This document shows, piece after piece, positions 39,301 to 47,163 of a stretch of 64,000 bases of DNA. Below the pieces are notes generated by a model that was not told the DNA's origin, did no database searches, and was given only the letters and a program-made list of their open reading frames with translations. Source of the DNA: Kribbella caucasensis (GTDB lineage: Bacteria; Actinomycetota; Actinomycetes; Propionibacteriales; Kribbellaceae); assembly GCF_004361855.1 (NCBI RefSeq), contig NZ_SNWQ01000005.1, positions 289,610 to 353,609 of the forward strand, read 5' to 3'. Numbering within the stretch: the first letter of the stretch is position 1; the number at the start of each line of letters is the position of its first letter. A program made the translations under genes and the position numbers.

Positions 39301-40389
39301 GTGGGGAATCGCAGTCGTGCCCTGGTGATCGCACTGGGAATCTTCTTTGTCGGGGTGGCCGCGCTGGCCAAGTTCTACGCGTATCCGACGCTGGCGGTGG
39401 CGCCGGCCGACCAGGTCGCGCATACCGTGTCCGCCGGACCGGACGCGACCATCTTCAGCGTCGCTGACCTGGCCGAGAAGTCGCCCGTCGAGCTGGAGGC
39501 GCGCCGTACCGTCCGCGGTGACGTGGTCGCGGCCGAGCGGATCAGCAAGGCGCTGAACCGCAAGGTGGTGGTGTTCGACACGGCGGTGGTGACCGACGAC
39601 TCGCCGGACTACAAGTTCCCCGACGACGCCTCGAACACGGAGGACGCGCCGCTGAGCTTCGTCCAGGAACGCGTCGTCCTGGACGCGCACACCGGCGAGG
39701 CGGTGCGGTTGAACCCGACCGACCCGAACGACAAGAGCGGCGAGTACATCACCACCACGCTGAAGCCCGAGGACCGGTTGCGGCCGGACCCGGCCAGCCC
39801 GTTCTTCAAGGGACACGAGGGCCTGGTGCTGAAGTTCCCGTTCGGCACCGAGAAGAAGACCTACAACTTCTGGGACACCAGCACGCGGAAGGCGTTCCCC
39901 ATCCAGTACAAGCGCGAGGCCGTGCTGAACGGGTTGAAGGTCTACGTCTTCGAGCAGGAAGTGCCGAAGCAGGACATCCCGCTGGCCAAGCCGCTCCTGG
40001 TGCCGGGCAAGCTGGTCGACGAGCCGGGCAAGGACTCGGCCGAGGTGCAGCGCAGCTACCAGAACACCCGGACGCTGTGGATCGAGCCGATCACCGGCGC
40101 GATCATCAAGGGCGAGGAGAAGCAGCTCGCGACCCTCGACTACAACGGTGAGCCGAAGGTGACCGCGACCCGGGTGACGATCGCGTACGACGACGCGACG
40201 GTGAAGAAGAACGTCGACGGCGCGCGGGAGGACGGGCGCGAAGAGGGCGGCTACAAGGACAAGGCCGCTCAGCTGAACCTGATCGGGTTCTGGGTGCCGC
40301 TGGTGTCGTTGATCGTCGGCTTGCTGCTGCTCGGGTTGGTTGTGGCGCTGTCGGTACTTCGGAGCTCGGCCCGGCGGGCTGCTGCTTAG
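39301..40389 (+). CDS. DUF3068 family envelope protein
   Basis: A 362-residue protein from GTG 39301 with GGGAGGGG upstream. It has one N-terminal membrane segment (about 7-28), a large outside domain (about 30-325) and one C-terminal membrane segment (about 328-352). The GLVLKFPFGTEKKTYNFWDTSTRKAFP block and the two-anchor layout match DUF3068, the PorA-related family of actinobacteria. In mycolic-acid bacteria relatives are envelope proteins; the role here is unknown. Confidence 0.82.
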   Translation: MGNRSRALVIALGIFFVGVAALAKFYAYPTLAVAPADQVAHTVSAGPDATIFSVADLAEKSPVELEARRTVRGDVVAAERISKALNRKVVVFDTAVVTDDSPDYKFPDDASNTEDAPLSFVQERVVLDAHTGEAVRLNPTDPNDKSGEYITTTLKPEDRLRPDPASPFFKGHEGLVLKFPFGTEKKTYNFWDTSTRKAFPIQYKREAVLNGLKVYVFEQEVPKQDIPLAKPLLVPGKLVDEPGKDSAEVQRSYQNTRTLWIEPITGAIIKGEEKQLATLDYNGEPKVTATRVTIAYDDATVKKNVDGAREDGREEGGYKDKAAQLNLIGFWVPLVSLIVGLLLLGLVVALSVLRSSARRAAA

Positions 40390-40404
40390 ATCCGGGTGGG
40401 CTGG

Positions 40405-41196
40405 TCAGCTTTTGTGGGCGGACCAGATCGCGGTGCCTGGGATCAGGCGGCCGCGGTCAGGTCCCCAGCCGCCCCAGACCTGGTCGTGACCGGCCGGCCA
40501 CTCGGGTTCGATCAGGTCGTCGATGACGAACCCGGCGCCGGTGAGGGCCTGGATCCAGTCGCCTAGGGTCCGGTGGTGCTCGGCGTACACGGCCGTGCCC
40601 TGGGCGTCGACTTCGACGTACGGCGTGCGGTCGAAGTACGACTGGGTGATCCGCAGGCCGGCCGGGGTCGGGTCGTCCGGCAGGCTCCACCGGATCGGGT
40701 GGGTGACCGAGAAGACCAGTAGTCCTTGGGGTTTGAGGGTCCGGGCGATCTCGCGGAGTGCGGCCTCGGCGTCGGCGACGAACGGCAGTGCGCCGAAGGC
40801 CGAGCAGGCGAGGTCGAAGGTCGCGTCCGGGAACGGGATCGCGGTCACGTCGGCGGCGACGGTCCGTACGGCGGTCCCGGTCCGGCGGTCGAGGTCCCGG
40901 CCGATCCGGAGCTGCTCGACGGAGATGTCGAAGGCGACCACGTCGGCGCCCTGCTTGGTGAGCCACCGCGCACACTGGGCCGCGCCGCAACCGACCTCGA
41001 GGATCCGTTTGCCGCGGGTGCTGCCGAGGAGTTGGGCCTGCTCCTCGTCGACGCCCTCGGGACACCAGATGAAGCGGTCGTCACCGAGGAACGCGCCATG
41101 TTCTTCGAGGTACTCCCCGGCCGCCGAATCCCAGTAGGTCCGGCTGGCCCGGGAACTCTGCGCCTCGGTCAGCTCGGTGCGTTGCGGCTCGACCAC
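40405..41196 (-). CDS. Class I SAM-dependent methyltransferase
   Basis: A 263-residue protein. Motif I is ILEVGCGAAQCARWL at about residues 65-79. The acidic end of strand 2 is VVAFDIS, and FDLACSAFGALPFVADAEAALREIARTLKPQG covers motifs II-III. Residues 10-50 (SRTYWDSAAGEYLEEHG) are typical of a subgroup widespread in actinobacteria. The substrate is unknown. It converges on the DUF3068 gene with 15 bases between. Confidence 0.87.
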   Translation of the reverse strand: MVEPQRTELTEAQSSRASRTYWDSAAGEYLEEHGAFLGDDRFIWCPEGVDEEQAQLLGSTRGKRILEVGCGAAQCARWLTKQGADVVAFDISVEQLRIGRDLDRRTGTAVRTVAADVTAIPFPDATFDLACSAFGALPFVADAEAALREIARTLKPQGLLVFSVTHPIRWSLPDDPTPAGLRITQSYFDRTPYVEVDAQGTAVYAEHHRTLGDWIQALTGAGFVIDDLIEPEWPAGHDQVWGGWGPDRGRLIPGTAIWSAHKS

Positions 41197-41222
41197 CCAG
41201 TCACCTTAGCTACTCGGCTCGG

Positions 41223-41762
41223 CTACTCGGCCGCGGCGCGGGTGGCGAGGGCCTGGTTCATGGCCTCGAACTGGGGCCTGATCGTGTCGTTGAGCATTCC
41301 GGTGGTGAAGGGGATCGCGACACCGCGGAAGTGTTCCTCGTGGATCAGGCGGGAGCGGCCGTCGGTGAGCGGCTCGATCCGGAACGTGTGCTCGCCGTCG
41401 AAGATGCCGCCGAAACCGATCTTGCCGATCCAGCGCAGTTCCTTGCCGGGCTCGACGGCCAGCAGTTCGGGGGTGAAGGTGGTCTCTTTGCCGTTCGTGT
41501 CGCGGAGGGTGTTGCTGATGATCGCGCCGGTCTTCAGCTCACCGGACGCGGCGATGATGAACGGGTTCCACTCGGGGTAGGCGGCGCGGTCGGCGAGCAC
41601 CTTCCACACCTGGTCCGGTGTCGCGTCGATCTCGATCTCGGTGTGCAGGACGTACGGGCGGGCGATTGTGAAGACGGTGTACCCGGCGAGGAGGAGGACG
41701 AAGACGCCCAGGCCGGCCAGCAGCTTGCGGCGTACGGGGGTCTTCTTGGTGGCGGTGGTCAT
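41223..41762 (-). CDS. Membrane-anchored SRPBCC domain protein
   Basis: A 179-residue protein with one N-terminal membrane segment (about 13-33) and then a SRPBCC (START-like) ligand-binding domain (IDATPDQVWKVLADRAAYPEWNPFI, then GGIFDGEHTFRIEPL). Most family members are soluble, so the anchor is notable. Its ATG overlaps the stop of the TetR regulator by one base, and the pair is probably co-regulated. Confidence 0.85.
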   Translation of the reverse strand: MTTATKKTPVRRKLLAGLGVFVLLLAGYTVFTIARPYVLHTEIEIDATPDQVWKVLADRAAYPEWNPFIIAASGELKTGAIISNTLRDTNGKETTFTPELLAVEPGKELRWIGKIGFGGIFDGEHTFRIEPLTDGRSRLIHEEHFRGVAIPFTTGMLNDTIRPQFEAMNQALATRAAAE

Positions 41763-42340
41763 CAGGACTCCTGGTCTGAGCGGCTGGGGCCGAGGACGCT
41801 GGTCACGAGCGTCCGGGCGTATTCAGGGGTGAGCGGCTCGCCGGTGACGAGGAGCCGGTAGTACAGCGGGCCGACCAACTGATCGACCAGTACGGCGGGC
41901 GCGACGTGGGTCAGGACGAGCCCGTCCTGTTGCGCCTTGGCCACGACTTCGGTGACTGCGCGGTGTCGTGCGGCCCAGAGGGTGCGGACGCTTTCGCTGA
42001 TCCGGGGATCGCGGGCGGCCGCCGCGGCGAGGTCGGCGACCAGGGTGGTCGGGGTGCTGGTGAGGCGGGCCGCGATCGCGGTGACGAGAGCGGTGAGGTC
42101 GCGCCGGGAATCGTCGCCTGGTTCGAACGGGACGTCATCGCGGAGATGGGTGATCAGCGCGACGACGAGCTCGGCCTTGGAGGACCAGCGCCGGTAGATC
42201 GTCGTCTTGGCGACGCCGGCCCGCTCGGCCACCCGGTCCATCGCCAGCCCTTCATAACCACGCTGGCGCAACTCGGCCACCGCGGCCTCGAGCACCTTCC
42301 CCTCGACCTCGGCGTCCCGTGGTCGTCCTCGCCCAACCAT
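41762..42340 (-). CDS. TetR family transcriptional regulator
   Basis: A 192-residue repressor-type protein. The N-terminal helix-turn-helix is MDRVAERAGVAKTTIYRRWSSKAELV at about residues 33-58. The C-terminal ligand-binding domain resembles the TetR_C_11/TetR_C_16 type (DPRISESVRTLWAARHRAV). A promoter with an inverted repeat over its -10 lies directly upstream, which suggests autoregulation together with the SRPBCC gene. The ligand is unknown. Confidence 0.92.
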   Translation of the reverse strand: MVGRGRPRDAEVEGKVLEAAVAELRQRGYEGLAMDRVAERAGVAKTTIYRRWSSKAELVVALITHLRDDVPFEPGDDSRRDLTALVTAIAARLTSTPTTLVADLAAAAARDPRISESVRTLWAARHRAVTEVVAKAQQDGLVLTHVAPAVLVDQLVGPLYYRLLVTGEPLTPEYARTLVTSVLGPSRSDQES

Positions 42341-42352
42341 CGCGCTCCCTTT

Positions 42353-42400
42353 CCGCTACTGCGGTTTCGTAAATCATAGCGGACGCCCAGCACTCATCAA
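42353..42400 (-). promoter_or_regulatory. Promoter and candidate operator of the TetR-SRPBCC operon
   Basis: On the minus strand a -35 TTGATG (42395-42400) and a -10 TATGAT (42373-42378) are 16 bases apart. The hexamer CCGCTA (42377-42382, read on the minus strand) overlaps the -10, and its inverted mate TAGCGG lies at 42353-42358. That is the usual placement of a TetR operator. The start codon is 12 bases after the second arm. Confidence 0.55.
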
Positions 42401-42553
42401 CGCCCCGGATCGGGGTTGCCGCACGCTCAGCGGTCGCGGCGTCGGGGCCGTTGCACGAGTTTGGTGAGTGGTGGGAGTACGGCTCCGCGGTCCATGTGCG
42501 GGTGTAGTGGTGGCGGTCCGGGGCTTGTCGGGGCCGTCCGGCAGGATCGGGGT

Positions 42554-43468
42554 GTGGATGGGTTCGAGGCGATCGCGGCGAGTGCTGTTCCCCTGACCGG
42601 CGGCTACGGCGGTGAGACGTATGCGGTGAGCGCTGCCGGGGAGGATGCCGTGTTGCGGCTGTACGTGCGGCAGCCGGAGCGGGCGGCGGTCGACGTGTCC
42701 CTGATGGAGCTCGTCCGCGGGCTGCTGCCGGTTCCCCGCGTGCTGGACGCGAAGCCGGAGGGGTCGCCGGACGATCCGCCGTACGTGCTGACGGAGCGGT
42801 TGCCGGGGGCGAACCTGGAGGTCTACCTGCAGACGGCGGGTGAGGCCGAGCGGCGACGGGTCGGGCAGCACCTGGGCGAACTACTCGTCCGGTTGAGCGG
42901 GATGCCGTTCCGGGTGGTCGGCGAGTTCGTCGGCCGGGAGTTGACGGTGCGGCCGTACGACTTCGGCGATCTGCAGCAGTACGTCGATGCGCACGTCGCG
43001 GACCTCGAACTGGACGAGAAACAGGTCTCGAACCTCGGGGACGTGGTCGGCCTGGCCGAGGACGTGCTGGTCGGGGGAGTGGATCGGGTCTGCCTGGTGC
43101 ACAGCGACTTCAACCCGAAGAACCTGCTGGTCGACCCGGACACGCAGCAGATCACCGGGCTGATCGACTGGGAATTCGCGCACGCTGGTTCGCCCTACAC
43201 GGATCTCGGGAATCTCCTTCGGTTCTGCACGGATCCGGCGCTCGGCGGGGCCGCTCTTCGCGTCGTCCGCGAGCACGCGCCCGGGCTGGGTGATCCACGG
43301 CTGCAGGATCTCGGCCGGGCCGCCGATCTGTGGGCGCTGATCGACCTGGCGACACGCCGTACGGCGAATCCAGTGGCGGCGGCCGCTCACGCACTGATCA
43401 CCCGGATCGCCGACACGGCCGACCTCGCCGGCGACAGGCCGGATCTGGACGTCGGGCCGCCGGCCTGA
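42554..43468 (+). CDS. Aminoglycoside phosphotransferase (APH) family kinase
   Basis: A 304-residue protein kinase-like enzyme. The nucleotide site is LTGGYGGETYAV, the catalytic loop is LVHSDFNPKNLLVD at about 181-194, and the metal site is GLIDWEFAHAGSPYTDLGN at about 203-221. The family phosphorylates small molecules including sugars, choline and aminoglycosides, and resistance cannot be assumed. GTG 42554 is the likely start. Confidence 0.85.
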   Translation: MDGFEAIAASAVPLTGGYGGETYAVSAAGEDAVLRLYVRQPERAAVDVSLMELVRGLLPVPRVLDAKPEGSPDDPPYVLTERLPGANLEVYLQTAGEAERRRVGQHLGELLVRLSGMPFRVVGEFVGRELTVRPYDFGDLQQYVDAHVADLELDEKQVSNLGDVVGLAEDVLVGGVDRVCLVHSDFNPKNLLVDPDTQQITGLIDWEFAHAGSPYTDLGNLLRFCTDPALGGAALRVVREHAPGLGDPRLQDLGRAADLWALIDLATRRTANPVAAAAHALITRIADTADLAGDRPDLDVGPPA

Positions 43469-43545
43469 GCTGGGCGTCGTACATTGAGTACAAGTGGCAC
43501 GTCGGGTGACCTCGGCGGGCGGCCGGTACGACCGGGTGCCCCGGG

Positions 43546-43575
43546 TTGCCGTGCCTTCGTCAATACCCGTATTCT
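43546..43575 (+). promoter_or_regulatory. Candidate rpsA promoter
   Basis: TTGCCG (43546-43551) and TATTCT (43570-43575) are separated by 18 bases and would give a leader of about 155 bases before the rpsA ATG. The rest of the 268-base gap shows no other feature I can support. Confidence 0.35.
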
Positions 43576-43736
43576 GTGAGATGCGCTATGGGCCCGCGCG
43601 ACCTCGGACGGAGCAGGCCCGTGCTCGCAGCAGGCGGTGGTGACTCTGTCCTCTTCAGGCTTTCCAGCGGTTTGGTGCGATCAACGGTCCATGACGCACC
43701 CGTACAACACCATCAGCCCACGGAGCAACCCACCAC

Positions 43737-45215
43737 ATGACGGCCAGCATCGAGGCACCTCTCGACCCCGCAGTACGCACCACCCCGCAGGTAGCGGTCA
43801 ATGACATCGGGTCGGAGGAAGACTTCCTCGCGGCGATCGATCAGACCATCAAGTACTTCAACGACGGCGACATCGTCGAGGGCACCATCGTCAAGGTCGA
43901 CCGGGACGAGGTCCTGCTCGACATCGGTTACAAGACCGAAGGCGTGATCCCCTCCCGCGAGCTGTCGATCAAGCACGACGTCGACCCGAACGAGGTCGTC
44001 AACGTCGGTGATCACGTCGAGGCCCTGGTTCTCCAGAAGGAGGACAAGGAAGGCCGTCTGATCCTGTCCAAGAAGCGCGCTCAGTACGAGAAGGCGTGGG
44101 GCACGATCGAGAAGATCAAGGAAGAGGACGGCGTCGTCACCGGCACCGTCATCGAGGTCGTCAAGGGTGGTCTCATCCTGGACATCGGCCTCCGTGGCTT
44201 CCTGCCGGCCTCGCTGGTCGAGATGCGCCGGGTCCGCGACCTCCAGCCGTACGTCGGCCAGGAGATCGAGGCCAAGATCATCGAGCTGGACAAGAACCGC
44301 AACAACGTGGTCCTGTCCCGCCGGGCGTGGCTGGAGCAGACGCAGTCCGAGGTGCGGATGAACTTCCTCACCCAGCTGCAGAAGGGCCAGATCCGCAAGG
44401 GTGTCGTCTCCTCGATCGTCAACTTCGGTGCGTTCGTGGACCTCGGCGGCGTCGACGGTCTGGTGCACGTGTCGGAGCTGTCCTGGAAGCACATCGACCA
44501 CCCGACCGAGGTGGTCGAGGTCGGCCAGGAGGTCACCGTCGAGGTGCTGGACGTCGACATGGACCGCGAGCGCGTCTCGCTGTCGCTGAAGGCGACCCAG
44601 GAGGACCCGTGGCAGCAGTTCGCCCGGACCCACCAGATGGGCCAGATCGTGCCCGGCAAGGTCACCAAGCTGGTTCCGTTCGGCGCGTTCGTCCGGGTCG
44701 AGGAGGGCATCGAGGGTCTGGTGCACATCTCCGAGCTGGCCGAGCGTCACGTCGAGATCCCGGAGCAGGTCGTCCAGGTCAACGACGATGTGATGGTCAA
44801 GATCATCGACATCGACCTCGAGCGGCGCCGGATCTCGCTGTCGCTGAAGCAGGCCAACGAGGGGGTCGACCCGGTCTCCGACGACTTCGACCCCACGCTG
44901 TACGGCATGGCGGCGACGTACGACGAGCAGGGCAACTACGTCTACCCGGACGGCTTCGACCCGGAGACGGGCGAGTGGCTCGAGGGCTTCGACAAGCAGC
45001 GTGAGGAGTGGGAGCGGCAGTACGCCGAGGCCCACGCGCGCTGGGAGGCCCACAAGAAGCAGATCGAGGACGCCAAGACGGCGGACGTCGAGGCCGGCGA
45101 GGCCTCCACGTACTCGTCCGCGGCCGCCCCGAAGGACGACGCTCCCGTCGAGGGCGCGCTCGCATCCGACGAGGCCCTGCAGGCGCTCCGCGAGAAGCTG
45201 ACCGGCCAGGGCTGA
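43737..45215 (+). CDS. rpsA: 30S ribosomal protein S1
   Basis: A 492-residue translation-initiation protein with four S1 RNA-binding domains at about residues 38-110, 125-190, 208-278 and 293-365. Each has the typical G-x-V core (IVEGTIVKVDRDEVLLDIGYKTEG, VVTGTVIEVVKGGLILDIG, RKGVVSSIVNFGAFVDLGG, IVPGKVTKLVPFGAFVRVEE). The C-terminal tail is acidic and unstructured and ends LREKLTGQG. This is the actinobacterial form, shorter than the six-domain E. coli protein. A strong terminator follows. Confidence 0.97.
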   Translation: MTASIEAPLDPAVRTTPQVAVNDIGSEEDFLAAIDQTIKYFNDGDIVEGTIVKVDRDEVLLDIGYKTEGVIPSRELSIKHDVDPNEVVNVGDHVEALVLQKEDKEGRLILSKKRAQYEKAWGTIEKIKEEDGVVTGTVIEVVKGGLILDIGLRGFLPASLVEMRRVRDLQPYVGQEIEAKIIELDKNRNNVVLSRRAWLEQTQSEVRMNFLTQLQKGQIRKGVVSSIVNFGAFVDLGGVDGLVHVSELSWKHIDHPTEVVEVGQEVTVEVLDVDMDRERVSLSLKATQEDPWQQFARTHQMGQIVPGKVTKLVPFGAFVRVEEGIEGLVHISELAERHVEIPEQVVQVNDDVMVKIIDIDLERRRISLSLKQANEGVDPVSDDFDPTLYGMAATYDEQGNYVYPDGFDPETGEWLEGFDKQREEWERQYAEAHARWEAHKKQIEDAKTADVEAGEASTYSSAAAPKDDAPVEGALASDEALQALREKLTGQG

Positions 45216-45244
45216 TCCACCGGCTGAGCTCAACTGATCGAGCC

Positions 45245-45283
45245 CGAGACCCCCGCACCCCCGTACTGGGTGCGGGGGTCTCG
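45245..45283 (+). terminator. Terminator after rpsA
   Basis: A perfect 16-bp GC-rich stem (45245-45260 with 45268-45283) with a 7-nt loop lies 29 bases after the rpsA stop. Confidence 0.85.
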
Positions 45284-45303
45284 CTCGTTCGGTGACCCAT
45301 TTC

Positions 45304-45364
45304 GGCTACTGAACAGGCGCTGCGGCAGCTGAACAGGCGCCGCCGGCTACTGAACAGGCGCCGC
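45304..45364. repeat. Three tandem copies of an O-methyltransferase gene end
   Basis: Three copies of a ~20-bp unit start at 45304, 45324 and 45345. On the minus strand the 45345 copy encodes the last residues and TAG stop of the O-methyltransferase; the other two lie just beyond. The copy at 45304 keeps the TAG and the middle one does not. Confidence 0.85.
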
Positions 45365-46351
45365 CTCGATCACGAACACGGCGCTCCCGGTCGGCACCGT
45401 CCGGATGAGATCGAAGCCGGCCGCCGCGAGCAACGAGCGGTACTCGTCCGTCGTACGTTCCCGGCCGCCTGCGATGGCGAGCATGGTGAGGTCGGAGAAC
45501 GCCGTCCGAACGGGGTCAGGAGACTCGTCCGGCAACTGCTCCACCAACAGCAGGCGACCGTCCGCCGGTATCGACCGCCGGCAGGTGCGCAGGATCTCCA
45601 CGGACTCCGCCTCCGGCCAGTCGTGGATCACTGCCTTCAGAAGGTAGGCGTCCCCACCCTCCGGGACTGCGTCGAAGAAGCTGCCCCCGACCACCCGGCA
45701 ACGCGGCGACACTCCGGTCGCCGACAGCAGTTCGTGTGCGCCGGCCACGACATCAGGCTGGTCGAAGAGCACGCCGTTGACCGACGGATAGTGGGACAGA
45801 ATGGTCGCCAACAGGATCCCGTGGCCGCCGCCGACATCGACGATCGTGCTGAACCGGCTGAAGTCGTAGGCGGTCACGACGTCGTCGGCCACCGCCTGGG
45901 ACAAGGCCGTCATGGCGTCGCCGAAGATCTTCTGCTCGTCGGGACGCTTGGCAAGGTAGTCCCAAACCGACTCGCCGTGGACAGCGGCGAACGCGTTTTC
46001 ACCCGTGCGAACGCTGTGCTCCAGCGAGCCATACGCCTGCCAGTGGTACGGGCGGCCGACGAATCGCGCCCAGCCGGCGACCGAACGCGGCGCATCCGTC
46101 CGGAGGGCGTCACCAAGCTCGGTGTTCGCGAACCTGTCGTCGCCGTCCCTGACGTACAGCCCGACCGTGGCCAGCGCACGCATCAGACGAGCCAACGAAC
46201 GTGTGTCCGCTCCCGTGGCATCGGCGAGCTCGGCCACGCTTCTCGGACCGTCGGCGAGCAGGTCGGACAGGCCCAGGTTTGCGGCGACGTGTACTGCCTG
46301 CGAAACCTGGTACCCGGTGACCAGGCGGTGGAGCTCTCGGGAGGCGTCCAT
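45347..46351 (-). CDS. O-methyltransferase family 2 protein
   Basis: A 334-residue COMT-like enzyme. An N-terminal dimerisation/winged-helix domain (SQAVHVAANLGLSDLLADGP, TGADTRSLARLMRALA) is followed by a SAM-binding domain. Motif I is IVDVGGGHGILLATIL at about 167-182. The catalytic base region is VIHDWPEAESVEILRTCRRSI, in which the His is kept. This family usually methylates small aromatic or polyketide metabolites, but no biosynthetic cluster is next to it. ATG 46351 is used. Confidence 0.9.
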   Translation of the reverse strand: MDASRELHRLVTGYQVSQAVHVAANLGLSDLLADGPRSVAELADATGADTRSLARLMRALATVGLYVRDGDDRFANTELGDALRTDAPRSVAGWARFVGRPYHWQAYGSLEHSVRTGENAFAAVHGESVWDYLAKRPDEQKIFGDAMTALSQAVADDVVTAYDFSRFSTIVDVGGGHGILLATILSHYPSVNGVLFDQPDVVAGAHELLSATGVSPRCRVVGGSFFDAVPEGGDAYLLKAVIHDWPEAESVEILRTCRRSIPADGRLLLVEQLPDESPDPVRTAFSDLTMLAIAGGRERTTDEYRSLLAAAGFDLIRTVPTGSAVFVIEAAPVQ

Positions 46352-46418
46352 GGGGGCATTGTGCTCCCTGGGGTGCGGCTGGTTCGAGGTGTGAGCAGCA
46401 CCTGGATAGGGTGCGGGG

Positions 46419-47033
46419 GTGCTGAGAGTCGGGCTTACCGGGGGTATCGGGTCGGGGAAGAGTGCGGTGTCAACGCGGTTGGCGGCGCGCGGCGCTGTGG
46501 TGATCGACTCCGATGTGCTGGCGCGGGAAGTGGTGGCCAAGGGCACCGATGGACTGGCCGAGGTGGTGGCGGCCTTCGGGGAGGTGCTGACGGCGGCGGG
46601 GGAGCTGGATCGGCCTGCCGTCGGGCGGTTGGTGTTCGGGGATGAGGCGGCCCGGCGGAAGCTGGAGGCGATCATCCATCCGCGGGTCCGGGCCCGGGCG
46701 GCCGAGATCGAGGCTGCGGCGCCGGACGATGCGGTCGTGGTGCATGACATCCCGTTGCTGGTGGAGACCGGACAGGCCGGGGAGTTCGATCTGGTGCTGG
46801 TGGTCGACGTACCGGTCGAGGTACAGGTCGAGCGGCTCGCGGAGCAGCGGGGGATGACTGACGAGGAAGCGAAGAGCCGGATCGCCAGTCAGTCGTCGCG
46901 TGAGGACCGGCTCGCGGTGGCCGATGTGGTGATCGACAACTCCGGCTCACTTGACGAACTCGACCGCCGGATCGACGAGGTGTGGAGCGCTCTGCGGGCG
47001 CGGGCAGGCCACGGTCCGGACACGAAAGCGTGA
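46419..47033 (+). CDS. coaE: Dephospho-CoA kinase
   Basis: The last step of coenzyme A synthesis. The 204-residue protein starts at GTG 46419 with LRVGLTGGIGSGKSAV (P-loop at about 8-15). The CoA-binding part is VIDSDVLAREVV, and IIHPRVRARA and VVHDIPLLVETG complete the family signature. It is the usual rpsA neighbour in actinobacteria; here an inverted O-methyltransferase gene lies between. Confidence 0.96.
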   Translation: MLRVGLTGGIGSGKSAVSTRLAARGAVVIDSDVLAREVVAKGTDGLAEVVAAFGEVLTAAGELDRPAVGRLVFGDEAARRKLEAIIHPRVRARAAEIEAAAPDDAVVVHDIPLLVETGQAGEFDLVLVVDVPVEVQVERLAEQRGMTDEEAKSRIASQSSREDRLAVADVVIDNSGSLDELDRRIDEVWSALRARAGHGPDTKA

Positions 47034-47163
47034 CCCCTGCGCGGTAAATGATGAATCCGGGCCGGGCTGTACAAGAATCGCAGCCGGTTCGACGGGCCCG
47101 GGTCCGGTCGGCCCCCGGCGCGTCCCCCGCGCCGGTCCGCAAGTCCAAGGTTGGGAGGATGGC

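Noticed and set aside
42554..43468. An aminoglycoside-resistance gene
   Set aside because: APH-fold kinases act on many substrates. There is no resistance context, and the sequence does not match a specific resistance enzyme that I recognise.
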